Assembly (NCBI GenBank): GCA_963826515.1
Contig: CAWGXI010000014.1
Span: 1-64,000, forward strand
Direction: 5' to 3'
DNA: 64,000 nt
Origin: DATFVJ01 sp963826515
GTDB taxonomy: Bacteria > Actinomycetota > Actinomycetes > Streptosporangiales > Streptosporangiaceae
Shown here: in pieces, positions 1 through 8,433 of the stretch
Layout of the letters: every line of letters starts with the position of its first letter
Position numbering within the stretch: the stretch's first letter is position 1
Notes under the pieces: generated by a model
The model's database searches: none
What the model saw: only the letters and a program-made list of their open reading frames with translations
Told to the model about the DNA's origin: nothing
Program-made: the position numbers and the translations under genes

Positions 1-35
1 ATCGAGGTGTAACCCCCGAGACGGAGGAGACACCA

Positions 36-357
36 GTGACAGACGTGACGACCGGCCGGGACCAGGAGCCGGCGGGCCCGCACCGGCGGGCTGAAGCTGA
101 CCGGCGAGGGCGGCCTGCTGGGCAGGCTGACGAAGATGGTGGTCGAGGGCGCCCTGGAGGGCGAGCTGGACGACCACCTCGGCTATAGCAAGCACGACCC
201 GGCGGGCCGCAATGGCAGCAATTCCCGCAACGGCCACCGCGCCAAGACCGTGATCACCGAGACCGGGCCGGCCCGCCGGACGCTGCGCACCAACCTGCGG
301 TTCATCGCCCGGCGCGTGGTGCCGCACCTGGACCCGGCGCCTAACCGGCACCGATAA
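36..357 (+). pseudogene. IS256-type transposase N-terminal remnant fused to a recombinase fragment
   Basis: The frame around 91-264 encodes LTGEGGLLGRLTK followed by GALEGELDDHLGY and RNGHRAKTV, which are typical of the N-terminal part of IS256-family transposases. The GTG at 36 lies in another frame, so the front end is already broken. From about 268 to 340 the frame continues into ARRTLRTNLRFIARRVVP, nearly identical to residues 98-115 of the recombinase-like protein at 1008-1937. The two pieces belong to different gene families, so this is a recombination scar and not a functional gene. No catalytic DDE region is present. Confidence 0.7.
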
Positions 358-431
358 TGCCTGCAGACCGGCCCGCGGCAGCACCGCAGCCCGCACAGCA
401 AGATCCTCATCGAGGCTGGCAACAGACTGTC

Positions 432-480
432 AGACCTAAATGTGAACATGGATGCTGGCGAAGTGTGAATACCTCCCTGT
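432..480 (+). repeat. Orphan right end of a preceding mobile unit
   Basis: This 49-bp stretch is a diverged direct copy of 3562-3611, the right end of the next unit. Shared words include GTGAACATGG and GTGAA-N-ACCTCCCTGT (465-480 versus 3596-3611, one mismatch). It suggests a third, mostly deleted member of the same family lay to the left. Confidence 0.65.
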
Positions 481-575
481 CAGGTCTTCACGTTTGGGCC
501 TGAGCTGGCCGTTTGGGGCGTGATCGGGAGTCCGCCCACGGGTTAAGCCGCCGTTACCCACACCGGTCCCTGTGG

Positions 576-986
576 TCAGCTGGCGGGTTCTGCTGGGCTG
601 TGGCTGCGTCGCTGCGAGCGGGGGTCGGTTTCGAGGGCGGCGATGCCGAGGGCTTCGAGCTGGCGGAGCAGTTCTCGTAGCCGGCGGTCGTTGTCGATCC
701 AGGTGGTGTAGTCGTGGTGCTGGTCGGCGCTGAGCCAGCGGCCGACGGTTTTCGCGGCGACTTTGCGGGTCCATTGCCAGTAGGGGCCGTGCAGGCGGGG
801 CGGGTCTGCGTGGCAGGCGCAGCCGGGGTGCCCGCAGCGGGTCCGGCGTTCGGTGATGGAGCCGGGCAGCACCATGCCGGTGCGGGCGATTTTCGCGAGC
901 TCGGCGGCGATCTGGCGGGCCTGGGTCTGGTGGCCGGGGGCGACACGCACCGTTTCAGGGTGGCACAGGTCCCACATTCCGGCCAT
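576..986 (-). CDS. DUF6788-like small Cys-containing protein, unit 1
   Basis: A 136-residue protein divergent from the recombinase gene with only 21 bp between the starts. The core LPGSITERRTRCGHPGCAC, then HGPYWQWTRKV and KTVGRWLS, matches the paralogue at 3675-4115 position by position, including the CxxxxCxC cluster that could bind metal. This resembles the uncharacterised DUF6788 family often seen beside transposase-like genes in actinobacteria (family name from memory). The role is unknown. Its conserved place at the left end of both units suggests an accessory or regulatory function in transposition. Strand and frame are supported by the conservation between the two copies. Confidence 0.65.
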   Translation of the reverse strand: MAGMWDLCHPETVRVAPGHQTQARQIAAELAKIARTGMVLPGSITERRTRCGHPGCACHADPPRLHGPYWQWTRKVAAKTVGRWLSADQHHDYTTWIDNDRRLRELLRQLEALGIAALETDPRSQRRSHSPAEPAS

Positions 987-1007
987 GCCTAGCTGTATAC
1001 CTACGGT

Positions 1008-1937
1008 ATGGGCACCGGCCTGCCGGGGACACCTGCATTACCGCCCGGGTGCGGTGATGGCGGGCTGATCACCAGCTGGCGGCCGGTGTCGGTGTCGCCG
1101 CGGGCGGCGGATTTCGCCCGCACGGTAGTGGCCCAGGTGGCGCCGGGCAGCCGGGAGCGGGCCAAGAACCTGCTATGGGCGGCGGGCAAGCTCGCCGATT
1201 ACGCGATCGGCCTGGGCCTGGACCCGGTACCGCAGGTGCTGCTGCATCCCTCGGTGATCGAACGGTTCGCGATCAGCGCGCCCGGCCTGTCGCCGGTGGC
1301 GCGCCGCACACTGCGCACCAACCTGCGGTTCCTGGCCCGCCGGGTGGTCCCCGCGCTGGCCCCCGTGGACGCGCCGCTGCCCAGGCAGCGAGCCAAGGCC
1401 CCCTACAGCGCTGCGGAGATCGCCGGCTACCTGGCGCTCGCGGACGTGCAGCCCACCCTGGCACGGCGGATGCGCGCCGCGGGCCTGGTCTGCCTGGGCG
1501 CCGGCGCCGGGCTGATCCGCGCCGACCTACGCGCTGTGCGCGGCAGCGACATCAGCGCCCGCTCCGGCGGGGTGATCGTGCAGGTCCGCGGCTGCAGGCC
1601 CCGCGCTGTGCCGGTACTGGCCCGCTACCACCAGCCGCTGCTCACATCCGCGGCGTTCGCCGGCCAGCATCTGATCACCGGCGGCACCGATCCCGGCCGG
1701 CATAACGTCACCAATCCGCTGTCCCGCTCGCTGGCCGGCGGCACCGGGCTGCCCCGGCCCGGCACCTCCCGGCTGCGGGCCACCTGGCTGGCCGACTGCG
1801 CCCAGCTGCTGGGGCTGGCCACGTTCCTGCACGCGGCCGGGATCACCTGCAGCCAGCGGCTGGGCGACATCATCGCCGCGCTGCAGCCCGGCGATGAGGC
1901 CGAGGCGGTAAGACTGCTCGGCGGGAGCAAGCGGTGA
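1008..1937 (+). CDS. Tyrosine-recombinase-like protein lacking the catalytic tyrosine, unit 1
   Basis: A 309-residue protein with the two-part layout of phage-type integrases: a helical N-terminal half (about 30-115) and a C-terminal half with the box GAGAGLIRADLRAVRGSDI (165-183). In the paralogue at 4253 the box reads GLRPGELVALRGSDV. Here the catalytic Arg position is Ile170, with an Arg one residue later. The second Arg is kept (SRLRATW, R257), but no Tyr follows it, so the nucleophile appears to be missing. The stop overlaps the start of the transposase gene (GTGA at 1934), implying translational coupling. It is probably a DNA-binding partner rather than an active recombinase; that is inference. 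Confidence 0.65.
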   Translation: MGTGLPGTPALPPGCGDGGLITSWRPVSVSPRAADFARTVVAQVAPGSRERAKNLLWAAGKLADYAIGLGLDPVPQVLLHPSVIERFAISAPGLSPVARRTLRTNLRFLARRVVPALAPVDAPLPRQRAKAPYSAAEIAGYLALADVQPTLARRMRAAGLVCLGAGAGLIRADLRAVRGSDISARSGGVIVQVRGCRPRAVPVLARYHQPLLTSAAFAGQHLITGGTDPGRHNVTNPLSRSLAGGTGLPRPGTSRLRATWLADCAQLLGLATFLHAAGITCSQRLGDIIAALQPGDEAEAVRLLGGSKR

Positions 1938-3592
1938 GCATCCCGCTGACCGTACTGGAAGCCATCATCGACGGCTCGGGAGCCGCGCTGCGGATCGAGG
2001 TGCTGCTGCCGATCGGGGTGCGCCACCGCCAGCTGCGCGTCCGCACCTTGCTGACCGCGATGCTGCTCATCCTGGCTGACCGCCGGCCCGCCTACCTCAC
2101 CGAGGTGCACCAGGCGCTGACCGCGCTCCCTGAAGCCGACCAGGTGCGGCTCGGCGTGACCGAGAACTGGAAGACCGGCCCGCACCAGCTCACCTACCGG
2201 CAGGTAGAGCGCACCTTCGGCCTCGTCGTGAAGGCGCTGGCCAAAGAGCATCCCGACGGCGCACCCTCACAAGTTCTCGCCCGGATCAGCGATGACCTGC
2301 TGGAGGCCAGCATCCCGGCCGGGTACAAGCAGGCCTCCAGCGCGCTGGCCGTTGACTGGACCGACGTGGAAAGCTTCTCCCGCCCGCCGCGGCACGGCAC
2401 CACCGAGTGCGCCGACCCCGAGGCGTCCTGGGGGCACCGCAACTCCAACCTGCCCGGACCCAAAGGCGAGATGTTCTTCGGCTACTACCTCTCCGCCGGC
2501 ACCATGATGGCAGCCGAACACGGCCCGGCCGTCCCCGAGCTCGCCCGCCGGATGACCCTCACCAGCTGCGAGCTGGACCCAGCCCGCGCCCTGGTACCAG
2601 TCCTGCAGCAGATGACCCGGGCCGGCATCCGGCTCGGCGACATCCTCGCCGACTCCGGCTACGCCCACCGTGACGCCCAAGCCTGGGCCATCCCGCTCCG
2701 CCTGGCCGGCGCCCAGCTGGTCCAGGACCTGCACCCGCACGACCGCGGACCCCAGGGAACCCACCACGGCGCCATCATCGCCAACGGCAACCTCTACTGC
2801 CCGGCCACGCCCACCACATTGCTGCAGCTCGGCCCGCTGGCCCGCGACGCCACCCCGCAGGAAACAGCGGCGCACGACGCCCAGGCCGCCGAGCTCGCCC
2901 GGCACAAGCCCGGCAGAATCACCAGCGACGACACCGACGGCTACCACCGGGTCACCTGCCCCGCCGCCATGGGCAAGACCCGATGCCCCCTGCGCCCGGC
3001 CTCTATGACCTTGGACCGGCAACGGCCGGAGATCCTCACCCCGCCGGAGCACCCGCCGGACTGTTGCGACCAGCAGACCCTCACCGTTCCCCCGGAGGTG
3101 GCCGCCAAGACCCGCCAGAAGCACGACTACCCATCGGCAGCGCACCGGCGGTCCTACGCCCGGCGCACCGGCGCCGAGCGGACCTTCTCCACCGCCAAGG
3201 ACCCCGCCAGCAACAACATCGCCCGCGGCTGGTGCCGGCTGATGGGCCTGGCACCGCTCATGCTCTGGCTCGCCTGCCTGATGGCCGTCCGCAACCAGCG
3301 CATCCTGATCGCATGGGACGTCCGCCAGCACGACAACGACCGCCGCGCCGCAGCCGGCCTCCGCCCCGGACCCGCCGCCGGCGCCGCAAGACCCTCACCG
3401 ACCTGGCCACCGCAGGCACGCCACCATGACCTTGCCCGCGAACCCACCCACGCTGACCAGCCCGACCCCCGACCCAGGCCAGCCGGCCCTGCCCAGGAAC
3501 GCGCCCGCCAGGCCCGCCGCAACCCGGGAACCCGCCCACAGCGGCTGCCCACGCGGAACATGAGACCCAAACGTGAACATGGTCCCCACTAA
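1934..3592 (+). CDS. DDE transposase, unit 1
   Basis: A 552-residue protein. Candidate catalytic acids are D141 (SALAVDWTD), D240 (ILADSGYAHRD) and E415 (RTGAERTFSTAKD), the spacing of RNase H-like IS4/IS1182-type transposases. Several Cys (289, 342, 351, 377, 378) lie between the second Asp and the Glu and could form a zinc-binding insertion. The start overlaps the upstream recombinase-like gene, and the stop TAA falls on the first bases of the right terminal repeat, so coding runs to the very end of the unit. The C-terminal 80 residues are Pro/Arg-rich and low complexity. Family placement within the IS groups is uncertain. Confidence 0.75.
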   Translation: MSIPLTVLEAIIDGSGAALRIEVLLPIGVRHRQLRVRTLLTAMLLILADRRPAYLTEVHQALTALPEADQVRLGVTENWKTGPHQLTYRQVERTFGLVVKALAKEHPDGAPSQVLARISDDLLEASIPAGYKQASSALAVDWTDVESFSRPPRHGTTECADPEASWGHRNSNLPGPKGEMFFGYYLSAGTMMAAEHGPAVPELARRMTLTSCELDPARALVPVLQQMTRAGIRLGDILADSGYAHRDAQAWAIPLRLAGAQLVQDLHPHDRGPQGTHHGAIIANGNLYCPATPTTLLQLGPLARDATPQETAAHDAQAAELARHKPGRITSDDTDGYHRVTCPAAMGKTRCPLRPASMTLDRQRPEILTPPEHPPDCCDQQTLTVPPEVAAKTRQKHDYPSAAHRRSYARRTGAERTFSTAKDPASNNIARGWCRLMGLAPLMLWLACLMAVRNQRILIAWDVRQHDNDRRAAAGLRPGPAAGAARPSPTWPPQARHHDLAREPTHADQPDPRPRPAGPAQERARQARRNPGTRPQRLPTRNMRPKREHGPH

Positions 3593-3674
3593 AACGTGAA
3601 GACCTCCCTGTGGGCTAACGACAAAACCCTGCTGACCTGCGGTTACGGGATGTTTTTGAGGGGCTGTTCCCGGG

Positions 3675-4115
3675 TTAAGCGGGCTGATCTCCCAGCGTTT
3701 TGGGTGGTTTGGGGTAGTTCGGGTTCGGTCCCCGGACGGGGCGGGTGCGCGGCGGCGCCGTGCTGCCTGGGGTGATCTTGGCCCAGTTTTCGGCGCGCGC
3801 CATTTCTTTCAGGGAGATGGCTTGCAGTTCGGCGGCCAGGGTGCGGAGCCGCCGGGCGCCGGCGAACCAGGGGGCGTAGGCCTGGTACTGGGCCGGGGTG
3901 AGCCGCCGGGTGACGGTCTTGCCGGCCACGGTGCGGGTCCATTGGATGTAGGGGCCGTGCAGGGATGGCGGGCCGGCGGTGCAGGCGCAGCGGGGTTTGC
4001 CGCACCGGGTGCGCAGGACGGTGATGCTGCCGGGCAGGCAGAACCCGATCTGGCTGAGGGCAGCCTCGATCGCTGCCCTGGCCTGCGCCGCGCTTTCACC
4101 GTCTGGTGCTGGCAT
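3675..4115 (-). CDS. DUF6788-like small Cys-containing protein, unit 2
   Basis: A 146-residue paralogue of the gene at 576-986. It shares LPGSIT-x2-RTRCGKPRCAC, HGPYIQWTRTVAGKTV and a Leu/Arg-rich C-terminal helix. Cys spacing is conserved. It is divergent from the recombinase gene, separated by about 137 bp that contain the likely promoters (TGTATAC is also present upstream of the unit 1 recombinase gene). Function unknown; the role is inferred only from its fixed place in both units. Confidence 0.65.
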   Translation of the reverse strand: MPAPDGESAAQARAAIEAALSQIGFCLPGSITVLRTRCGKPRCACTAGPPSLHGPYIQWTRTVAGKTVTRRLTPAQYQAYAPWFAGARRLRTLAAELQAISLKEMARAENWAKITPGSTAPPRTRPVRGPNPNYPKPPKTLGDQPA

Positions 4116-4252
4116 CGCCCCTCCGCGGCCCGGATCCCGCAGGTTTCTTGCGGCACGTGAGTGCCGCTGGCCGGCGTGTCTCCCGCCTGCGGTTTCTGTG
4201 AATGTATACGGTTAAAGGATACTCGTGGGGATATTGTGGCGGGAGGGCAGCG

Positions 4253-5098
4253 ATGAGCGGCCCGGCGCTAGCAAGAGCTGGCCGCGCGGCGGGTCCGCGG
4301 CGGCAGGTGATGACCGCCGCGGTGCTGCGCGGCCTGCGGCGGTTCGCTGATACGCGGGGGATTCCGGCCAGCTGGCAGTACCTGCTGGATTATGACGTGA
4401 TCGAGGCGTTTTGCGTGGCCGGGCTCGCGGGCCGGGCGCCGGCCACCCGCGGCACCTACCGGTCGGTGCTGTACCGGCTGGCCGCGCCGGTGCACGGCCC
4501 GCCGCGGCTGCGGGCGACACCGTTCGCGGGCGCGAAAGCACCGCCGCCGTACTGTGCGGGTGAGCGGGCCGAGCTGGCCGCGATCGCCTGGGCGCAGCGT
4601 GACCCGCGGACCCGGTCGTCGGCGCTGGCCATCGCGGTGTCCGGCATCGGTGCGGGATTACGGCCCGGCGAGCTGGTGGCGCTGCGCGGCAGCGACGTTA
4701 TCCGCCGCGGCCGCCACGTGACGGTTCAGGTCAGCGGATCCGCCGCGCGAGTGGTGCCGGTCACCTCGCACTATGCCGGCCGGGCGGCGGAGCTGGCCCG
4801 CCGTGCGGGCAGCGGGTTTGTGTTCCGCCCCGGCCCGGCCGACCGCGGCTACAAGAATTTCGTCACCAGCTTCGCCCGCGGCCTGGTAGCCGATCCGGCC
4901 GCGCCGCGGCTGTCGGTGAGCCGGGCGCGGGCCAGCTTCATCTGCGGCCACCTCGCCGCGGGTACCCCGCTGGCCGAGCTGCTGGCCATCAGCGGGATCA
5001 GCCAGGCTGAATCGCTGGCCCGCTACGCCCGCCACGTCGATGGCGCCCCGGCCAAGGCCGCTTTGCGGGCATGGGACAAGACCCGGCAGGCGCGCTGA
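4253..5098 (+). CDS. Tyrosine-recombinase-like protein, unit 2
   Basis: A 281-residue protein counted from the ATG at 4253, which follows GGGAGGG. It is the paralogue of the unit 1 protein but better preserved. R137 sits in GLRPGELVALRGSD, R226 in SVSRARASF, and Tyr258 in SLARYARHV at the usual nucleophile position. The two His positions of the classical R-H-R-H-Y set are replaced, so activity is uncertain. Upstream initiation at 4202 is possible but lacks a ribosome site. The transposase gene follows after two bases. Confidence 0.65.
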   Translation: MSGPALARAGRAAGPRRQVMTAAVLRGLRRFADTRGIPASWQYLLDYDVIEAFCVAGLAGRAPATRGTYRSVLYRLAAPVHGPPRLRATPFAGAKAPPPYCAGERAELAAIAWAQRDPRTRSSALAIAVSGIGAGLRPGELVALRGSDVIRRGRHVTVQVSGSAARVVPVTSHYAGRAAELARRAGSGFVFRPGPADRGYKNFVTSFARGLVADPAAPRLSVSRARASFICGHLAAGTPLAELLAISGISQAESLARYARHVDGAPAKAALRAWDKTRQAR

Positions 5099-5100
5099 GC

Positions 5101-6729
5101 ATGGATATCCCCCAGCCCAGCGCGCTGCCCGGAGATGAGACCGTGGCGTTCGCCGCCGAGCTGACCGACCGTAGCGGCACGGCCCCGGTCATCGAGGCCG
5201 CGCTGGCCCATAAGACCGGCCGGCCACGTCCGCTGCCGGTGCGCGCCGTGCTCACCGCGCTTTTATGCCTGGCCCTCGATGACCGGCCGCTGTTCCTCAC
5301 CGAGGCCACCCGGCTGCTGTTTCAGCAACTATCCGGCCCTTCCCGCCGGCTCCTCGGCGTTACCGGCACCGTCGCCACCAAACGCGCCTTCGAGGCCGCC
5401 TACCGCCGGGTTCGCTACTGCTTCGGCCAGATCATCAAGGTGGCGGACCCTTCGGCGCTGCCGAAAAACCGGCGCCTGACCGCCGGCGAGCTCACCGCCC
5501 GCACCAAACCCATGACCACCGGCCAGGCCACCGCTGCCCGGGACCGGCTCGAGGCCCTGGTGAATGCGCTGCTGGAAGCCAGCGTCTCCGTCCTCACCGA
5601 GGCCGAACGCGCCGCGTCCGGCGGCTGCACCGGCCTGGACGCCACCCCGGTGCCGCTGTTTTCCCGCGGCCCGTCCAAACGCACCGGGCTTCAAGCCAGC
5701 GACCCCGACGGCGGCTGGTACGTCCGCGAGGGCGACCACCGCGAACGCGAAGACGACACGGGCAAGCCACTGCGGAAACTCGCCTGGGCGCTGGAAGCCA
5801 CCATCGCCACCACCGCCCGGCCGCCCGGCGCACCGCCCGCACACCCGAACCTCGCGATCGGCATGGCCATGGCCCGGCCCGGCGAAGACCCTGGCGGCAC
5901 CGGCGCACGGGTGCTGGCCTCGGTCGCCGCCCGCGGGCACAAGGCCGGCTGGCTCGGCTACGACCGCGCCTACACCCAAGCACTCCCCGAACGGTTCCAC
6001 CTGCCGGTCCGGGCCCTCGGCTACCGGCCCGTCATGGACTACCGGACCGGCCAGCTCGCCATCCAGGCCAACAGCCAAGGCGCTGTCTTAATAGAGGGCA
6101 GCTGGTACTGTCCCGCCCTTCCCGAGCCGCTGATCACCGCCACCGCCGGCCTGCGCGCCAAGACCATCGGGCGCGAAACCTACACCGCCCGGGTCGCCGC
6201 CCGCAGCCCCTACCAGCTCAAACACAAAGACGGCCCGGACGCCGACGGATACCAGCGGCTGTCCTGCCCCGCCCTCGGCGCCCACCCCGGGCTGATCTGC
6301 CCGCTCCGCGAAACGTCGCTGCCACCCCGCGACGGCCGGGCCAAAGTGCTGCAGCCACCCCACGACCCGCCCAGGCTCTGCCGCCAGACCGCGATCACCA
6401 TCGCCCCCGACATCGGTGCCCGCTACCGCCAGGACCTGCCCTACGGCAGTCCCGCCTGGCACAAGTGCTACGCCACCCTGCGCAACACCATCGAAGGCCT
6501 CAACGGCTACGCCAAAGACCCCGCACACGAAGCCCTCGCCCAGCCAGCCCGACGCCGGGTCCGCGGCATCGCCGCCCAATCCCTGTTCACCGCCCTGCTA
6601 CTGGCAGCCGCCAACATCCGCAAAATCCGCGCCTGGCGGGCACTGATCTGCGACGGCAACACCAGCAACACCACCCAGCCGGCACGCCGACGGCGCACCA
6701 GCCTCTCCGGCCACCTACCCAGCGGCTAA
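5101..6729 (+). CDS. DDE transposase, unit 2
   Basis: A 542-residue protein from the ATG at 5101, two bases after the recombinase-like gene stops. It aligns along its length with the unit 1 transposase: MxIP start, an FLTEAT helix, then candidate catalytic D180 (GLDATPVPLF), D288 (LGYDRAYTQ) and E465 (NTIEGLNGYAKD). Cys pairs again lie between the second Asp and the Glu. No frameshift or nonsense codon is visible, so the unit may still be active. An in-frame ATG at 5071 would make a longer form overlapping the upstream gene. Confidence 0.75.
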   Translation: MDIPQPSALPGDETVAFAAELTDRSGTAPVIEAALAHKTGRPRPLPVRAVLTALLCLALDDRPLFLTEATRLLFQQLSGPSRRLLGVTGTVATKRAFEAAYRRVRYCFGQIIKVADPSALPKNRRLTAGELTARTKPMTTGQATAARDRLEALVNALLEASVSVLTEAERAASGGCTGLDATPVPLFSRGPSKRTGLQASDPDGGWYVREGDHREREDDTGKPLRKLAWALEATIATTARPPGAPPAHPNLAIGMAMARPGEDPGGTGARVLASVAARGHKAGWLGYDRAYTQALPERFHLPVRALGYRPVMDYRTGQLAIQANSQGAVLIEGSWYCPALPEPLITATAGLRAKTIGRETYTARVAARSPYQLKHKDGPDADGYQRLSCPALGAHPGLICPLRETSLPPRDGRAKVLQPPHDPPRLCRQTAITIAPDIGARYRQDLPYGSPAWHKCYATLRNTIEGLNGYAKDPAHEALAQPARRRVRGIAAQSLFTALLLAAANIRKIRAWRALICDGNTSNTTQPARRRRTSLSGHLPSG

Positions 6730-6948
6730 CACCCAGCAGCTGCCAGCACCGCCACCAAAACCATCTCCAACCGCCCAGCCAAGAACGCCCCGCGCACGTC
6801 AACAGCAGCACAACCAGGCCATTCACCCCGCTGAACCCGGCAACCCAAGGGCAGCGCGCCCACTGTCAGACCCCAAGGCGATACTCAAACAAGGTCACCG
6901 TCACAGTTCTGTCGGTACGACACCGGCAGTTCTGTCGGTAACCCCCTG

Positions 6949-6994
6949 TGGAGCTAAGGGGACTCGAACCCCTGACCCCTTGCTTGCAAAGCAA
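6949..6994 (-). repeat. attL: duplicated 3' half of tRNA-Ala
   Basis: It is identical to 22189-22234. The sequence runs from the 3' acceptor strand through the T arm to the anticodon arm, then diverges into element sequence at 6995. It is not a functional tRNA because the 5' half is missing. Confidence 0.9.
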
Positions 6995-7468
6995 TCCAGG
7001 AATGACTGTCGCCTGCGCTGCGTTGCACACTCGCCTGTATCAACGGTGCTCGGGCGTCCCGGAGAGTCCGCCCGTGTTCGCCGCGATTGTCACGCAGTTA
7101 GTCACTCGCTCGCCCTGGCCTCGGCGACCAGATCCGTCAGCGTCGTCTTGCCCACTGCCGGGGTACGGCCTGCCCGAATGGTGTCGTCGGGATGGTCCAC
7201 CGCTCGGGCGCCTGGCAGGTCGCCAGGCCACCTTGAAAACAACACGCGTCTTGGTCTGCTCGGCTTGCCCCGGGTCGATGGCGGGCGGGATGAGCAGGCA
7301 CCTAGCCACTTCGGACGTCAGGCAGGCCCGTGGTGTTGGTGATCCTCTCGGAGACGGAGTGCCCCCGCCGGAGACACCGGTCGGCCGTCGCTGGATTATG
7401 AGACATCGACGCAGCCGACGAGGGCCGTGACCATTGCCGGACGTTTTTTCAGCGAGCCGAAGTTCTTT
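6995..7468. other. attL-proximal non-coding region with integrase-arm-like repeat
   Basis: No convincing gene. The 23-bp stretch at 7089-7111 (GTCACGCAGTTAGTCACTC...) recurs at 22129-22151 near the other att site with two mismatches. In the excised circle both copies would flank the att core, which fits arm-type integrase binding sites. The rest shows nothing recognisable. Confidence 0.5.
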
Positions 7469-8377
7469 CTACAGCCGGGCGAGGCTCTCGGAGTCGTGCC
7501 AGGCAATGCCCGCGAAGCTGGTCCATGACGCGCCGCTCCGGCTGATCTCCGCGGCGTCGTTCTGGATCGTCGCGCTGGGCTGACCCCAGAAACTGCTGCT
7601 CGGAGCGTCTCCTCCGTGCGGACCGATGTTCACTCCGATCCGGGCGTATTTCCCCAGCTGTGCGGTGTGTGCTAGCTCTTTGGTCGAGAACGCCAGCACT
7701 TTGGTGGCTGTGTCCTGGTAAGCCATTATGGTGATGCCGGTGATCCGCCGAAGGATGGCGACGTCCAATGGGATTCCGTCATCGGTGGGGATCCGCCAGT
7801 ACCAGTAGGGGATGTCCGCCTCGACCGGCAGGCCTGCGGCTCGGATCTGGTCGATCGCGCTCAGCAGCCCTCGGGTCAACCGCCGCTGGTCGGACTGCCA
7901 GTGCGGCAACGCTTGTGGCTCGATGTCGACATGCAGCCGATCGAACAGGCCGGTCGCCGTGACCTCGCGGGCCCAGGCCCCGGCGCGTTCGGGCTGTTCC
8001 GCCCACGATGGATCTCCGCTCAGCGCATCCAGGTGCACGCCCTGGTGCGTAGCCAGCGTGCGCAAGTTGGTCAAGCTCGCCAGTTCGGTGGGGTTCCGGC
8101 TGAACCCTGGGGGCACCGACACGAACAGGCGCTTGACTCCGTGTAGTCGCGCCAGTGCGAGGAGCGGTTGGGGGGCGCCCCAATGCCACACCCAGATGGC
8201 TGGCTGCACGAGCTGGTGCCGGGTCGGGGGCACCGGAGACGAGGATGCCAGGCAGCCAATCAGCCCGGCCACGATCGTGAGGAGGGTTGCCCTCCAGGAG
8301 CGATCCTTCCTGTTGCGTCCGCCTGCCCCAGCGGCCGTGCGTACATCCGTTGTCCCCTTCCCGTGCGCCCGATACAT
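7469..8377 (-). CDS. Putative lipoprotein with glycoside-hydrolase-like TIM barrel
   Basis: About 302 residues from an ATG at 8377. A basic N-terminus (NRKDRSW) is followed by a hydrophobic stretch ending LIGC, a plausible lipobox, so the protein is probably exported and lipid-anchored. The middle carries the strand RLHVDIEPQALPHW; the acidic pair after a hydrophobic strand recalls GH18-like barrels. A later strand is TGITIMAYQD. No family is named with confidence. It lies downstream of a GT2 gene and a nucleotide-sugar dehydratase gene on the same strand, so it may process or bind the polysaccharide they make. The exact start is uncertain. Confidence 0.5.
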   Translation of the reverse strand: MYRAHGKGTTDVRTAAGAGGRNRKDRSWRATLLTIVAGLIGCLASSSPVPPTRHQLVQPAIWVWHWGAPQPLLALARLHGVKRLFVSVPPGFSRNPTELASLTNLRTLATHQGVHLDALSGDPSWAEQPERAGAWAREVTATGLFDRLHVDIEPQALPHWQSDQRRLTRGLLSAIDQIRAAGLPVEADIPYWYWRIPTDDGIPLDVAILRRITGITIMAYQDTATKVLAFSTKELAHTAQLGKYARIGVNIGPHGGDAPSSSFWGQPSATIQNDAAEISRSGASWTSFAGIAWHDSESLARL

Positions 8378-8433
8378 CAGCAGTGATGATGCGCCCACCC
8401 AGCGTCCTGATCGTCGCGAACCACCGCAATGGG

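Larger units (their letters stand above)
482..3605 (+). mobile_element. Three-gene transposable unit 1
   Basis: The ends are a perfect 14-bp inverted repeat: AGGTCTTCACGTTT at 482-495 and its reverse complement at 3592-3605. The word CCCTGT flanks both sides (475-480 and 3606-3611) and may be a target duplication. At the right end the word AAACGTGAA is repeated 23 bp apart (3569 and 3592). A subterminal inverted match TTCACGTTTGGG also pairs 487-503 with 3561-3577 (15 of 17). The unit holds a DUF6788-like gene, a recombinase-like gene and a DDE transposase. That these three genes move together is inferred from the ends and from the second copy next door. Confidence 0.72.
3613..6943 (+). mobile_element. 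Three-gene transposable unit 2
   Basis: Same gene order as unit 1 but diverged. The ends are an imperfect inverted repeat: GGCTAACGACAAAAC at 3613-3627 against the reverse complement of 6929-6943 (12 of 15). CCCTGTG is present exactly on both flanks (3606-3612 and 6944-6950), consistent with a 7-bp target duplication. The right end holds a 14-bp direct repeat CAGTTCTGTCGGTA at 6904-6917 and 6927-6940, again 23 bp apart as in unit 1. The unit abuts unit 1 on the left and the tRNA-Ala fragment on the right. The 214 bp after the transposase gene hold only these end repeats. Confidence 0.72.

Noticed and set aside
2267..3331. Long minus-strand open frame opposite the unit 1 transposase
   Set aside because: It is a shadow of the high-GC coding strand: Gly/Val/Ala-rich, no domain, and it lies wholly within a supported gene.
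6948..7430. 160-codon plus-strand open frame across attL
   Set aside because: It begins in the tRNA duplicate and encodes no recognisable domain; it overlaps the likely integrase arm site.
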